Shown here piece by piece: positions 5,081 to 12,075 of a DNA stretch of 22,056 nt. Location of the stretch: positions 1 to 22,056 of the forward strand of contig CALMEC010000250.1 of assembly GCA_937862675.1 (NCBI GenBank), read 5' to 3'. The notes under the pieces are model-generated. The model made no database searches, was not told the origin of the DNA, and saw only the letters and a list, made by a program, of their open reading frames with translations. Numbering within the stretch: position 1 is the first letter of the stretch; every line of letters starts with the position of its first letter. This DNA is from an uncultured Actinomycetes bacterium (GTDB lineage: Bacteria; Actinomycetota; Thermoleophilia; Miltoncostaeales; Miltoncostaeaceae). Both the position numbers and the translations under genes were made by a program.

Positions 5081-6898
5081 TCAGGTCGTGAGGCGGCGGT
5101 ACAGCTGGGGCAGCTTCTGCGGAAGGGTGCGGACGTCGTCGATGATCACGAAGTTCGCATCGCTGTACATGTCCGGGAGATAGTCCGCGGCCTCCTGGTC
5201 CACCGTCACGCAGAAGAGGTGGATCTTCTCGCGCTTGGCCTCGCGCAGGGCCATCTTGGTGTCCTCTTGCGCATAGGTGTTGTCCTGGTAGGTGTCGGAG
5301 TCGTACGGCTTCCCGTCCGTCAGGAGGATCAGGAGCTTGACCTGGGCGTCGACGGCCATGAGCCGGCGGGTGGCGTGCCGGAGGGCGGGTCCCATACGCG
5401 TCTTCTGGCGGGCGTAGATGCCGCCGATGCGACCTTTGACGCGGCCGTCATAGCGTTCCCCGAAGTCCTTCACGGTGTAGAACTCACAGTCCTCGCGGCC
5501 GGAGCCGGAGAACCCGTAGATGGCGTACTCGTCCCGGATCGCCTCGAGGGCCTCGGACATCAGGAGGAGGCCCTCCTTCTCGATGTCGATGATCCGCTTG
5601 CGTCCGTCGATCTTGCGGTCCGTGGAGCTCGACATGTCGACGAGGAACGCCGTCGCCACGTCACGGTCCTTCTTGTCGCGCTTGATGTAGACGCGGTCGG
5701 TCGGGCTGATGCGCGCCCGCCGGTCGACGACGTACTCGACGAGCCCGTCGATGTCGAGGTCGTCGCCCTCCGACTGGTAGCGCATCTTGCGCAGCCGCTC
5801 CGGCCGCATGAGCTGGAAGTTGCGCCGGATCTGGCTGACGACACCGCCGTACTCGTGGAAGGTGGCCGCGACGAAGGCGTCCTGGACGCGGGTCGCACGG
5901 GACTCGCGCAGCGTGCACCAGGCCGGCCGGTAGTCCTCGATCTTGTGGTCCCACTCGTCGTACATGAAGACCTCTTCCCCGAGGTCCTCCTCTTCCTCCT
6001 CGTCGGCCTCGACGATGGGGACGTCCGGGCCGGCCCCGCGGAGCATCTCCGCGCCCTGGCCCTCCTTGTCGTCGGACTGGGCGTCCGGCGCCTCGCCGGG
6101 CTTGGCGACGATCTGGTCGGGGGAGGTCTCGGCCTGCTGCGCGAGGTCGTCGCTGTCGGCGTTCCCGTCGGCCTGGACCTCCTGGGTCTGCATCGCGCCC
6201 TCGACGTCGGCCGGGTCCGGGGACTCGGCCGGTGAGTCCTCCAGGGTCGCGCCCTCGTCGGCCTTCTCGCCGGCCTCCGCGCGCTCCTTCGCCTTCTGCT
6301 GCATGAGCTCTTCCATGACCGGGGTCATGAACGGGGGCATGTCCGCGGCGGAGTAGTCGTCCGCGCCTCCCCCGGGGGCCTCTTCCGGGAGCTGCTGCTC
6401 GCCGGCCTCGCCCTCCATCTCGTCGACCGAGTCCTGGAAGGGGTTCGGGGCACCGGGGTCGACGGCGTAGGGGCTCTCGGCGCCGCGGCGGAGGCCGTCG
6501 TCGATCAGCTGGTAGACGGCCGCCGTGATCCGCGCGCTGTCGGCGACCCGGGCGTCCTCGGACGCCAGGGGCTCCAGCATGGCGATGGCCTGCGCCACCA
6601 TGGCGGCGGTCATGTCCGGGAGGTCCGAGAGGTCGGGGGTGGCGCCGATCGTGGTGATGATGAGCCCCTCGACGACGGCCTGGGCCTCGGTCATGGACGG
6701 TCCGATGCCGTCGCGGCGCTCGAGGGTGGCGGCGGCGATGGTCGCCATGTCCCGCTTGATGCCGGGGTACATCCGCTGCAGCTGGTGATCGACGCGGTGG
6801 CCCTCGATCACGTTGAACAGGTCCCGGGCGAGCGCCTGGTTGGGGAAGAGGGAGTAGAAGCGAGCGAGGTCGCTCTCCTCGGCCGGCCGGGTGGTCAC
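5081..6898 (-). CDS. NorD/CbbO-like von Willebrand factor A protein
   Basis: 605-aa partner of the MoxR ATPase two genes upstream. In known NorQ/NorD and CbbQ/CbbO pairs the VWA protein docks the ATPase hexamer on a target enzyme (nitric oxide reductase, RuBisCO) for metal insertion or reactivation. Residues 10-50 hold the NorD-type block (ALARDLFNVIEGHRVD, MYPGIKRDM). Residues 155-310 are a long acidic, Glu/Asp/Ala-rich disordered linker ending in a run of Glu. The VWA domain spans about 410-605 with a complete metal site: DMSSS (421-425, DxSxS), Thr500 and Asp528 (LLTDGK). The start is the GTG at 6898, whose bases overlap the previous gene's stop (GTGA), with GGAGG 6 nt upstream. Longer reading to 7303 is a shadow of the upstream gene. 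The target enzyme is unknown: no RuBisCO or NO reductase gene is in the window. Confidence 0.85.
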   Translation of the reverse strand: MTTRPAEESDLARFYSLFPNQALARDLFNVIEGHRVDHQLQRMYPGIKRDMATIAAATLERRDGIGPSMTEAQAVVEGLIITTIGATPDLSDLPDMTAAMVAQAIAMLEPLASEDARVADSARITAAVYQLIDDGLRRGAESPYAVDPGAPNPFQDSVDEMEGEAGEQQLPEEAPGGGADDYSAADMPPFMTPVMEELMQQKAKERAEAGEKADEGATLEDSPAESPDPADVEGAMQTQEVQADGNADSDDLAQQAETSPDQIVAKPGEAPDAQSDDKEGQGAEMLRGAGPDVPIVEADEEEEEDLGEEVFMYDEWDHKIEDYRPAWCTLRESRATRVQDAFVAATFHEYGGVVSQIRRNFQLMRPERLRKMRYQSEGDDLDIDGLVEYVVDRRARISPTDRVYIKRDKKDRDVATAFLVDMSSSTDRKIDGRKRIIDIEKEGLLLMSEALEAIRDEYAIYGFSGSGREDCEFYTVKDFGERYDGRVKGRIGGIYARQKTRMGPALRHATRRLMAVDAQVKLLILLTDGKPYDSDTYQDNTYAQEDTKMALREAKREKIHLFCVTVDQEAADYLPDMYSDANFVIIDDVRTLPQKLPQLYRRLTT

Positions 6899-7983
6899 AG
6901 TGAGCCTCCGTAGCGTGCCTCGAGTCCGCCGACCAGATCCGGGATCTCGTCGATGCGGAAGTCGTACGTTCCGAATTCGATCCGTCCGGCCCCGTGGGCG
7001 GTGGCCACCTTGTAGGCCGTGAAGTTGGTGTCGTCGTCCTCGAAGTAGCGCATGTCGGGCGGCAGGACGACGTGATCGGACCCGAACGCCTCGATGGCGT
7101 AGGTCTCGAGGGTCGAGCGGATCGCCACGTCGCGGCCGCAGAGCGCCGTCGCGTACAGCTTGAGCACACGGGCCACGTCCTTGAGGGCGAGGCCCTCGTG
7201 GAGCTCCTCGACGACGTCGAGGGCGTACTTCGACCCGAGGCGGAAGTAGCCGCGTCCGACCTCCTTGTTGCGCTCGAGGACGTCCAGTCCGCGGCGGACC
7301 CACTCCTCGGCGCCCTCGGCCGACAGGCGCTCGCCGTTCAGCAGGTCGAGGAGGGTGTCGGCGGCCTCCAGCGCGGCCTCGGAGTCGGCCGCGGCCACGC
7401 GGTTGATCTCCATCAGGAACACGGGGCGGTACTTCGGGCGAAGGCGTGCCAGGACGCTGGGGAGGGCGGCGGCGAGATCGACCGCGTGCTTGCGCCGGGT
7501 CTCGTCGCGCCGGTCCTTCGCGGCCAGGTGGGACTTGATCTCCTGGGCCCGCTGGATCTTGGGCTCCATCTCCCGGATCTCGCGTTCGAGGTCCTCGAGC
7601 TCGGAGGCGAGCAACTTGGTGTCCTCGTCCGCCTCGGCGGGGCCGGCGGTCGCCTCGGTGACGATGTCGACGTATGCCGTCGCCATCGCCGGGTCCGGCG
7701 CGTCGTAGAGATCCGGCAGCTGTTTGGCCACCTCCACGCTGGACTTCCAGCCCGAGGCGGCGACCGACTTGACCTGGTCGAGGTAGGTCTGGACCAGGTC
7801 CGTGTCGTGCTCGGCCAGGAGACGCGGCAGCTGGCGTGCGACCTCGACGCCCAGCTGGTACTTCAGCTCGGCGATCTCCTCGACCAGGCGCAGGTAGCGC
7901 GGGCGGTCCTCCTCGGGGACGCTCGCGAGCATCTCCCGGGCGATGTACATCCCGACGTTGCCGACGGAGGGACCGAAGCTCAT
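6895..7983 (-). CDS. Helical protein, N-terminal half of a split NorD/CbbO-like protein
   Basis: 362 aa, mainly alpha-helical and highly charged; coiled coil likely at about residues 140-175. The last quarter holds the block VVLPPDMRYF...NFTAYKVATAH then GRIEFGTYDF (about 305-345). That is the pattern found in the middle of full-length NorD/CbbO proteins, where an 'LP...Y..a.H.agh.EFGT' segment precedes the ARxIF/YPG segment. Here the EFGT segment ends one protein and the YPG segment begins the next, so the family's single protein appears to be encoded as two overlapping genes. The ATG at 7983 has GGGAGGGG 4 nt upstream. Its stop overlaps the start of the VWA gene by 4 bp, and it follows the MoxR gene by 28 bp: one operon. 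Residue matches are from memory of the family; a profile search would settle it. Confidence 0.65.
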   Translation of the reverse strand: MSFGPSVGNVGMYIAREMLASVPEEDRPRYLRLVEEIAELKYQLGVEVARQLPRLLAEHDTDLVQTYLDQVKSVAASGWKSSVEVAKQLPDLYDAPDPAMATAYVDIVTEATAGPAEADEDTKLLASELEDLEREIREMEPKIQRAQEIKSHLAAKDRRDETRRKHAVDLAAALPSVLARLRPKYRPVFLMEINRVAAADSEAALEAADTLLDLLNGERLSAEGAEEWVRRGLDVLERNKEVGRGYFRLGSKYALDVVEELHEGLALKDVARVLKLYATALCGRDVAIRSTLETYAIEAFGSDHVVLPPDMRYFEDDDTNFTAYKVATAHGAGRIEFGTYDFRIDEIPDLVGGLEARYGGSL

Positions 7984-8011
7984 GACCCCCTCCCGCCCCG
8001 AGTAGCCATCA

Positions 8012-8824
8012 TCAGAACTGCGTGGCGACGATCTCGACGATTGAGCGCTGCATGTCCTGGTCGTCGGTGATCGGCTTGCAGATGGTCGCCTGACAGGCGG
8101 CCACGGGGTCGATGTCCTTGCCGATGAGCTGGCCGGCGTACACGAGGAGGCGCGTGGAGACGCCCTCCTCCAGGCCGTGCTGGCGGAGGTTGCGGACCTT
8201 CTCCGCGATCTTCACGAGACGCGCCGCGGTCTCGGCGTCCACCCCGGCCTCGTTGCGGACGATCTCCTCCTCGAGCTCCGCGCTGGGGTAGTCGAAGTCG
8301 AGTGCCACGAAGCGCTGCTTCGTGGAGTGCTTCAGGTCCTTGAGCACCGACTGGTAGCCCGGGTTGTAGCTGATGACCAGCTGGAAGTCGTCCGGCGCCT
8401 GGACGATCTCGCCCTTCTTCTCGAGCGGCAGGATCCGCCGGTCGTCGGTGAGGGGGTGGATGACCACCGTGGTGTCCTTGCGGGCCTCCACGACCTCGTC
8501 GAGGTAGGCGATGCCCCCGGACTTCACGGCGATCGTGAGGGGACCGTCCTGCCAGACGGTCTCGTCGCCGCGGAGGGTGTACTTGCCCACGAGGTCGCTC
8601 GCGGTGAGGTCCTCGTGGCAGGCGACGGTCACGAGCGTGCGTGACAGCCGCCAGCTCATGTGCTCGACGAACCGGGTCTTGCCGCAGCCGGTGGGGCCCT
8701 TCAGCATGACCGGAAGATGGGCGTTGTAGGCGGCCTCGAACAGCTCCACCTCGTTGCCGACCGGGAGGTAATAGGGCTCCTTGTCGAGCTTGAAGTCCTC
8801 GACGCGCTGTGTGTCGACCGCCAT
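8012..8824 (-). CDS. MoxR-family AAA+ ATPase, NorQ/CbbQ type
   Basis: 270-aa hexamer-forming AAA+ chaperone; family members use ATP to remodel or activate a partner enzyme together with a VWA protein. Walker A is GPTGCGKT (43-50), Walker B IAYLDE (105-110), sensor 1 SYNP (152-155), arginine-finger region STKQRF (167-172) and sensor 2 STRLL (223-227). Size and spacing match NorQ/CbbQ exactly. The ATG at 8824 has AAGGAG 6 nt upstream. It is first in the three-gene minus-strand operon 8824-5081. The upstream region has two copies of AACCGGTTAG, one at the probable transcription start, so a TetR-type repressor may control it. Substrate enzyme cannot be told from the sequence. Confidence 0.9.
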   Translation of the reverse strand: MAVDTQRVEDFKLDKEPYYLPVGNEVELFEAAYNAHLPVMLKGPTGCGKTRFVEHMSWRLSRTLVTVACHEDLTASDLVGKYTLRGDETVWQDGPLTIAVKSGGIAYLDEVVEARKDTTVVIHPLTDDRRILPLEKKGEIVQAPDDFQLVISYNPGYQSVLKDLKHSTKQRFVALDFDYPSAELEEEIVRNEAGVDAETAARLVKIAEKVRNLRQHGLEEGVSTRLLVYAGQLIGKDIDPVAACQATICKPITDDQDMQRSIVEIVATQF

Positions 8825-8851
8825 TCGGGCTCCTTCGATGCGTGTGTGACG

Positions 8852-8861
8852 AACCGGTTAG
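8852..8861. promoter_or_regulatory. Operator-like half of a repeated palindrome (AACCGGTTAG)
   Basis: AACCGGTTAG, with core AACCGGTT as an 8-bp palindrome, lies 28-37 bp in front of the MoxR start codon. A TAGGAT box (minus strand, about 8866-8871) just upstream could be its -10, which would put the site on the transcription start. An identical 10-mer occurs at 8926-8935. Confidence 0.45.
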
Positions 8862-8923
8862 ACCATCCTACTCGGCCCCGTCGCCGTCGTGTGCGCCGCC
8901 GCCCGCCGTGGCCGAGCCGGACG

Positions 8924-8935
8924 CTAACCGGTTAG
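8924..8935. promoter_or_regulatory. Perfect 12-bp palindrome CTAACCGGTTAG, candidate operator
   Basis: A perfect palindrome just downstream of the small DUF2283-like gene and 100 bp upstream of the MoxR start; its core is repeated at 8852-8859. Such AAC-N2-GTT palindromes are used by TetR-family lipid regulators, but the flanking T and A of the KstR consensus are absent, so KstR itself is not claimed. Confidence 0.45.
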
Positions 8936-8943
8936 TTAGTACT

Positions 8944-9267
8944 CTACTCCGCCGGGTCCGCGTCTGCGGCGTCGGCGCCCCACACCGGGGGGAGGTCCAC
9001 TTCGAAGCCGCCGTCCTCGTCGGCGTTGGCGGCGTGCCAGGCCTTGAAGTTGGGGATCGTGAACCCGAGCACCTGGTTCGTGTGCGGGTCGACCCGCACG
9101 ATGAGATCGCGCTCGTCGTCGCGCACGGCGACGCTCGGGGCCGGCGGACCGTACGAACAGTTGTAGGTGTCGGCCTCCTGGTCGTAGTAGGACAGCGACT
9201 CGCTCGCCACACGCATGGCGTTCTCTTCGGCGAACGAGGGCTTGTTGGGGGGAGGTGTGGATCCCAC
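8944..9267 (-). CDS. Small DUF2283-like protein, paralogue of the one at 11592-11897
   Basis: 107 aa, acidic. The start is the GTG at 9267, chosen because AAGGAGG lies 6 nt upstream; the ATG at 9216 has only a weak site. The core reads SYYDQEADTYNCSY, then LIVRVDPHTNQVLGFTIPNF and FEVDLPP. The pattern 'YDxExDTxxxxx ... VDxxTxxVxGFxIxNF' is that of DUF2283-like small beta proteins (YDxxaDxLYI, then a hydrophobic strand with D and G). Function unknown; no catalytic motif, signal peptide or membrane segment. It stands alone between the MoxR operon (-) and the divergent acetolactate synthase gene. Confidence 0.7.
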   Translation of the reverse strand: MGSTPPPNKPSFAEENAMRVASESLSYYDQEADTYNCSYGPPAPSVAVRDDERDLIVRVDPHTNQVLGFTIPNFKAWHAANADEDGGFEVDLPPVWGADAADADPAE

Positions 9268-9354
9268 GTCGATCCTCCTTGAGGTCTTGTTACGCTCCAG
9301 GCTGCGAACCCGCGTGCAGCGGTTCGAGACTACGCGACCCTCAGGAGCAAATGT

Positions 9355-11067
9355 ATGCGTGCCGTTGATGCAGCGTTGGACGGACTCAAGCGGGCGGGCG
9401 TCGACGCCGTGTTCGGCATCCCCGGCGGCCCGGTGATCCCGCTGTTCGACGCGCTGTCCGACCAGCCCGACATCCGGACCTTCCTGACCCGCCACGAGCA
9501 GGGCGCGGGCCACATGGCCCAGGGGTACGCCAAGGTCACCGGACGTGCCGCGGTGTGCACCGCGACGTCCGGACCGGGTGCCACGAACCTCGTCACCCCG
9601 ATCGCCGACGCCTACATGGACTCCGTCCCGATGGTGGCCCTCACCGGCCAGGTCGGCTCGACGCGCGTCGGGACCGATGCCTTCCAGGAGGCGGACATCG
9701 TCGGCATCACCCTGCCGATCGTGAAGCACAGCTACCTCATCAAGAAGGCCGAGGAGCTCCCACAGGCCATCGCCGAGGCCGTCCACATCGCCGAGACCGG
9801 CCGTCCCGGCCCCGTCCTCGTCGACGTCTGCGTCGACGTGTGGGGCCAGGACGTCGAGCAGTACGACGGCCCGCTGCCGCCGGCGATCGAGGGCTACCGC
9901 CCGCCGACCGGTGCCGGCCACCCGCGGCAGATCGCCGCGGCGGCCCAGGCCATCGCGCAGGCGAAGCGCCCCGTCATCTACGCGGGCGGCGGCGTGGTCA
10001 TCGGCGAGGCGGCCGAGGAGCTCACGCGCCTCGCCGAGACGACCGCCGTTCCCGTCACGACCACGCTCATGGGCCTGGGCGGATTCCCGGCGTCGAGCCC
10101 GCTGTGGATCGGGATGCCGGGCATGCACGGCATCGCGGCCGCGACGTGGTCGCTCCAGGAGTCCGACCTGGTGATCGCGGTGGGGGTGCGCTTCGACGAG
10201 CGCGTCCTGTCGACGGTCATGAACGAGTGGGCGCCGAACGCGAAGATCATCCACATCGACGTCGACCCGGCCGAGATCTCGAAGAACCGCGCCGCCCACA
10301 TCGGCATCGCGGGCGAGGCCAAGGCGGCCCTCGGGGCGCTGGCCGACGCCTACGCCCGGGTCGAGCGCCGCCACGACGAGGCCGAGCGCACCGCCTGGCG
10401 CGAGAAGGTCATGAAGTGGAAGGCCGACAACCCGTACGAGATCAACACGGACACCGACGGCGCCATCCCTCCGCAGCACGTCGTGAAGGCGCTCTACGAG
10501 ATCACCCGCGGGCAGGCCGTCGTCGCCACCGACGTCGGGCAGCACCAGATGTTCGCCGCCCAGCACTACCTGTTCGACCGTCCCCGCCGCTGGCTCACCT
10601 CCGGAGGCCTCGGCACGATGGGCTTCGGCCTTCCCGCCGCCCTCGGCGCGCAGGTCGCCCTCGGCCGGGACGAGCTCGTCATCGACATCGCCGGCGACGG
10701 CTCCTTCGAGATGACGCTGCAGGAGCTCTCCACCGCGCAGATGTACGACCTGCCGGTCAAGGTGATCATCCTCAACAACGGCTACCTCGGCATGGTCCGC
10801 CAGTGGCAGGAGCTCTTCTGGCAGGGCCGTTACTCGGGGACGAGCTACGAGGCCTTCCAGCCGAACTTCGCCGAGATCGCGAAGGCCTACGGCATGCCGG
10901 GCACCACGGTCACCGACGAGGCCGACCTCGAGGACGCGCTCCGCGAGACGCTCGCGCACGACGGCCCGGCGCTGATCGACGTCCACACGGACCAGATGGC
11001 CAAGGTGTTCCCGATGGTGCCGCAGGGCAAGGGCCCCGACGCCGTGATCGTGAGCAGCAAGGGCTGA
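9355..11067 (+). CDS. ilvB: Acetolactate synthase large (catalytic) subunit
   Basis: 570-aa thiamine-diphosphate and FAD dependent enzyme joining two pyruvates (or pyruvate and 2-oxobutyrate) in branched-chain amino acid synthesis. Domains: N-terminal Pyr domain with GIPGGP (21-26) and catalytic Glu48 (HEQGAGHMAQGYA), a GTDAFQEAD block shared with biosynthetic synthases, middle FAD-binding domain, and C-terminal PP domain with GDGS (447-450) and, about 22 residues on, NN (LNNGYLGMVRQWQELFW), the GDG-N(22-25)-NN thiamine-diphosphate motif. The MVRQWQ motif is typical of IlvB rather than of other family members such as glyoxylate carboligase. The ATG at 9355 has AGGAG 7 nt upstream; an out-of-frame ATG at 9351 is ignored. 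No ilvN or ilvC follows: the gene stands alone and ends at a strong hairpin, so it may be a secondary copy with a catabolic or redox role. Confidence 0.85.
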   Translation: MRAVDAALDGLKRAGVDAVFGIPGGPVIPLFDALSDQPDIRTFLTRHEQGAGHMAQGYAKVTGRAAVCTATSGPGATNLVTPIADAYMDSVPMVALTGQVGSTRVGTDAFQEADIVGITLPIVKHSYLIKKAEELPQAIAEAVHIAETGRPGPVLVDVCVDVWGQDVEQYDGPLPPAIEGYRPPTGAGHPRQIAAAAQAIAQAKRPVIYAGGGVVIGEAAEELTRLAETTAVPVTTTLMGLGGFPASSPLWIGMPGMHGIAAATWSLQESDLVIAVGVRFDERVLSTVMNEWAPNAKIIHIDVDPAEISKNRAAHIGIAGEAKAALGALADAYARVERRHDEAERTAWREKVMKWKADNPYEINTDTDGAIPPQHVVKALYEITRGQAVVATDVGQHQMFAAQHYLFDRPRRWLTSGGLGTMGFGLPAALGAQVALGRDELVIDIAGDGSFEMTLQELSTAQMYDLPVKVIILNNGYLGMVRQWQELFWQGRYSGTSYEAFQPNFAEIAKAYGMPGTTVTDEADLEDALRETLAHDGPALIDVHTDQMAKVFPMVPQGKGPDAVIVSSKG

Positions 11068-11075
11068 CCATCCCC

Positions 11076-11103
11076 GGGGTGCGCCGCGGCCGTGGCGCAC
11101 CCC
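11076..11103 (+). terminator. Strong hairpin after acetolactate synthase gene
   Basis: GGGGTGCGCC (11076-11085) and GGCGCACCCC (11094-11103) form a perfect 10-bp GC-rich stem with an 8-nt loop, 9 nt after the stop. No T-run follows, as is usual for actinobacterial terminators. Confidence 0.7.
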
Positions 11104-11148
11104 GTCCGGTGGACCGGGTGGACCGCGGCGTGGCCGGCGCCCGCGGCG

Positions 11149-11574
11149 TCAGTCGTGGATGACGGGATCCGGCGGCCGGGCGGTCCGCGGCCCGTGGATC
11201 TTGAACTCGGCCATCGACAGGAACGCGAAGAGGACGGCGACGATCACCAGGAGGGTCGCACCGCCGCGGTCCGGGGACGAGGGGGCGAGGCCGAGGAGCG
11301 TCCCGCCGAGGAGGATGTTGAGGCCGCCGCCGACGGCGAGCCCGTCACGCCACCGCGAGGACCGGACGTACGCGGCGAGCACGACGGCCACGAGGAGCGA
11401 CCCCGCGCCCACCAGGCGGACCACCATCACCCGGATGTCGTAGAGGTCGGCGAAGGCATGCGCGGCGAGAAGCCCGGACACGCCGAGGAACGCCATCAGG
11501 ATCACGTGCAGCCAGAGCGCGATCCGGGCGCTGTCGGGCGCGCGCCCGGACGGCGCGGATGGCGGACGGGTCAT
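11149..11574 (-). CDS. Small four-helix membrane protein, unknown function
   Basis: 141 aa with four hydrophobic segments at about residues 17-40, 48-70, 78-98 and 103-124 and a Pro/Arg-rich tail at each end (C-terminus RTARPPDPVIHD). No signature residues or known family recognised. It lies 17 bp after the stop of the small DUF2283-like gene upstream (11592-11897) and probably shares its transcript. No good ribosome-binding site precedes the ATG at 11574, so a slightly different start is possible. It is convergent with ilvB, the hairpin at 11076-11103 lying between the two. Confidence 0.6.
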   Translation of the reverse strand: MTRPPSAPSGRAPDSARIALWLHVILMAFLGVSGLLAAHAFADLYDIRVMVVRLVGAGSLLVAVVLAAYVRSSRWRDGLAVGGGLNILLGGTLLGLAPSSPDRGGATLLVIVAVLFAFLSMAEFKIHGPRTARPPDPVIHD

Positions 11575-11591
11575 CGGACGGTCGATCGGGA

Positions 11592-11897
11592 CTAGTACAT
11601 CTCCGCGATGCGGACCCCGGACTTCAGCTGCTCCTCGTCGAAGTCCATCTCCTCGGCGAGGTTCGGCGGAACCTCCACGGGGATGTCGACGTCGTAGCTT
11701 CCGTCGGGATGCTTGTTCTCCTCGTAGTACGTCGAGAAGTTCTGGATCAGGTACCCCAGCACCTCATTGGTGTCGGGATCGAAGAAGACCGTGACGCCCT
11801 TCGTGTTCGTGACCGCGGACGCGGACGGATGGCCCTTCGCGATGGCCTTGAGAGTGTCCGTCTCCTGGTCGTAGACGGGCTCGACATCCCTCACCAT
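11592..11897 (-). CDS. Small DUF2283-like protein, paralogue of the one at 8944-9267
   Basis: 101 aa, acidic. Core: PVYDQETDTLKAIA, then VTVFFDPDTNEVLGYLIQNF and YDVDIPVEVPP. It aligns throughout with the protein at 8944-9267: YDQE-(T/A)-DT, the D-P-x-T-N-x-V-L-G-(Y/F)-x-I-x-N-F stretch and the closing (Y/F)-(D/E)-VD-(I/L)-P all recur at equal spacing. It adds about 15 residues at the C-terminus (EEMDFDEEQLKSGVRIAEMY). The ATG at 11897 has AGAGGTG 5 nt upstream. It is divergent from the CoA operon beginning at 12076 and shares its upstream region, so joint regulation is possible. Function unknown. Confidence 0.7.
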   Translation of the reverse strand: MVRDVEPVYDQETDTLKAIAKGHPSASAVTNTKGVTVFFDPDTNEVLGYLIQNFSTYYEENKHPDGSYDVDIPVEVPPNLAEEMDFDEEQLKSGVRIAEMY

Positions 11898-11961
11898 GGA
11901 TCACCTCTGTGTTCTGCCGGGTTGCGCCACGGAGAGTAGCAGCGACGGTGCGGGCAGATCT

Positions 11962-11989
11962 GGCAATGGGGGATTGCCGCTGGTAGCGT
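11962..11989 (+). promoter_or_regulatory. Candidate promoter with operator for the CoA operon
   Basis: GGCAAT-GGGGG-ATTGCC (11962-11978) is a perfect 6-bp inverted repeat. It lies where a -35 box and spacer would be for the -10-like TAGCGT at 11984-11989. That would give an mRNA leader of about 80 nt before the ATG at 12076. A regulator bound here would block transcription. Prediction from sequence only. Confidence 0.35.
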
Positions 11990-12075
11990 GCGGGGGCCGC
12001 GCGGGGCCGCATGGTCGCCGCATATTCGCCCTGCGGCGCAAGGGGACGTCCGCGGGGATCCACGAGAGGAGACGG

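Noticed and set aside
6899..7303. Longer start for the VWA protein
   Set aside because: This part lies fully inside the upstream gene in another frame and is Arg/Pro/Gly-rich; the GTG at 6898 with GGAGG and a 4-bp overlap is a better start.
8849..8938. KstR (cholesterol regulon) operators
   Set aside because: The core AAC-N2-GTT is present, but the required flanking T and A of TNNAACNNGTTNNA are missing in both copies.
8944..11100. A 718-codon open frame on the minus strand across the acetolactate synthase gene
   Set aside because: It is the antisense shadow of ilvB caused by high third-position GC; only its last 107 codons (the DUF2283-like gene with its own ribosome-binding site) are real.
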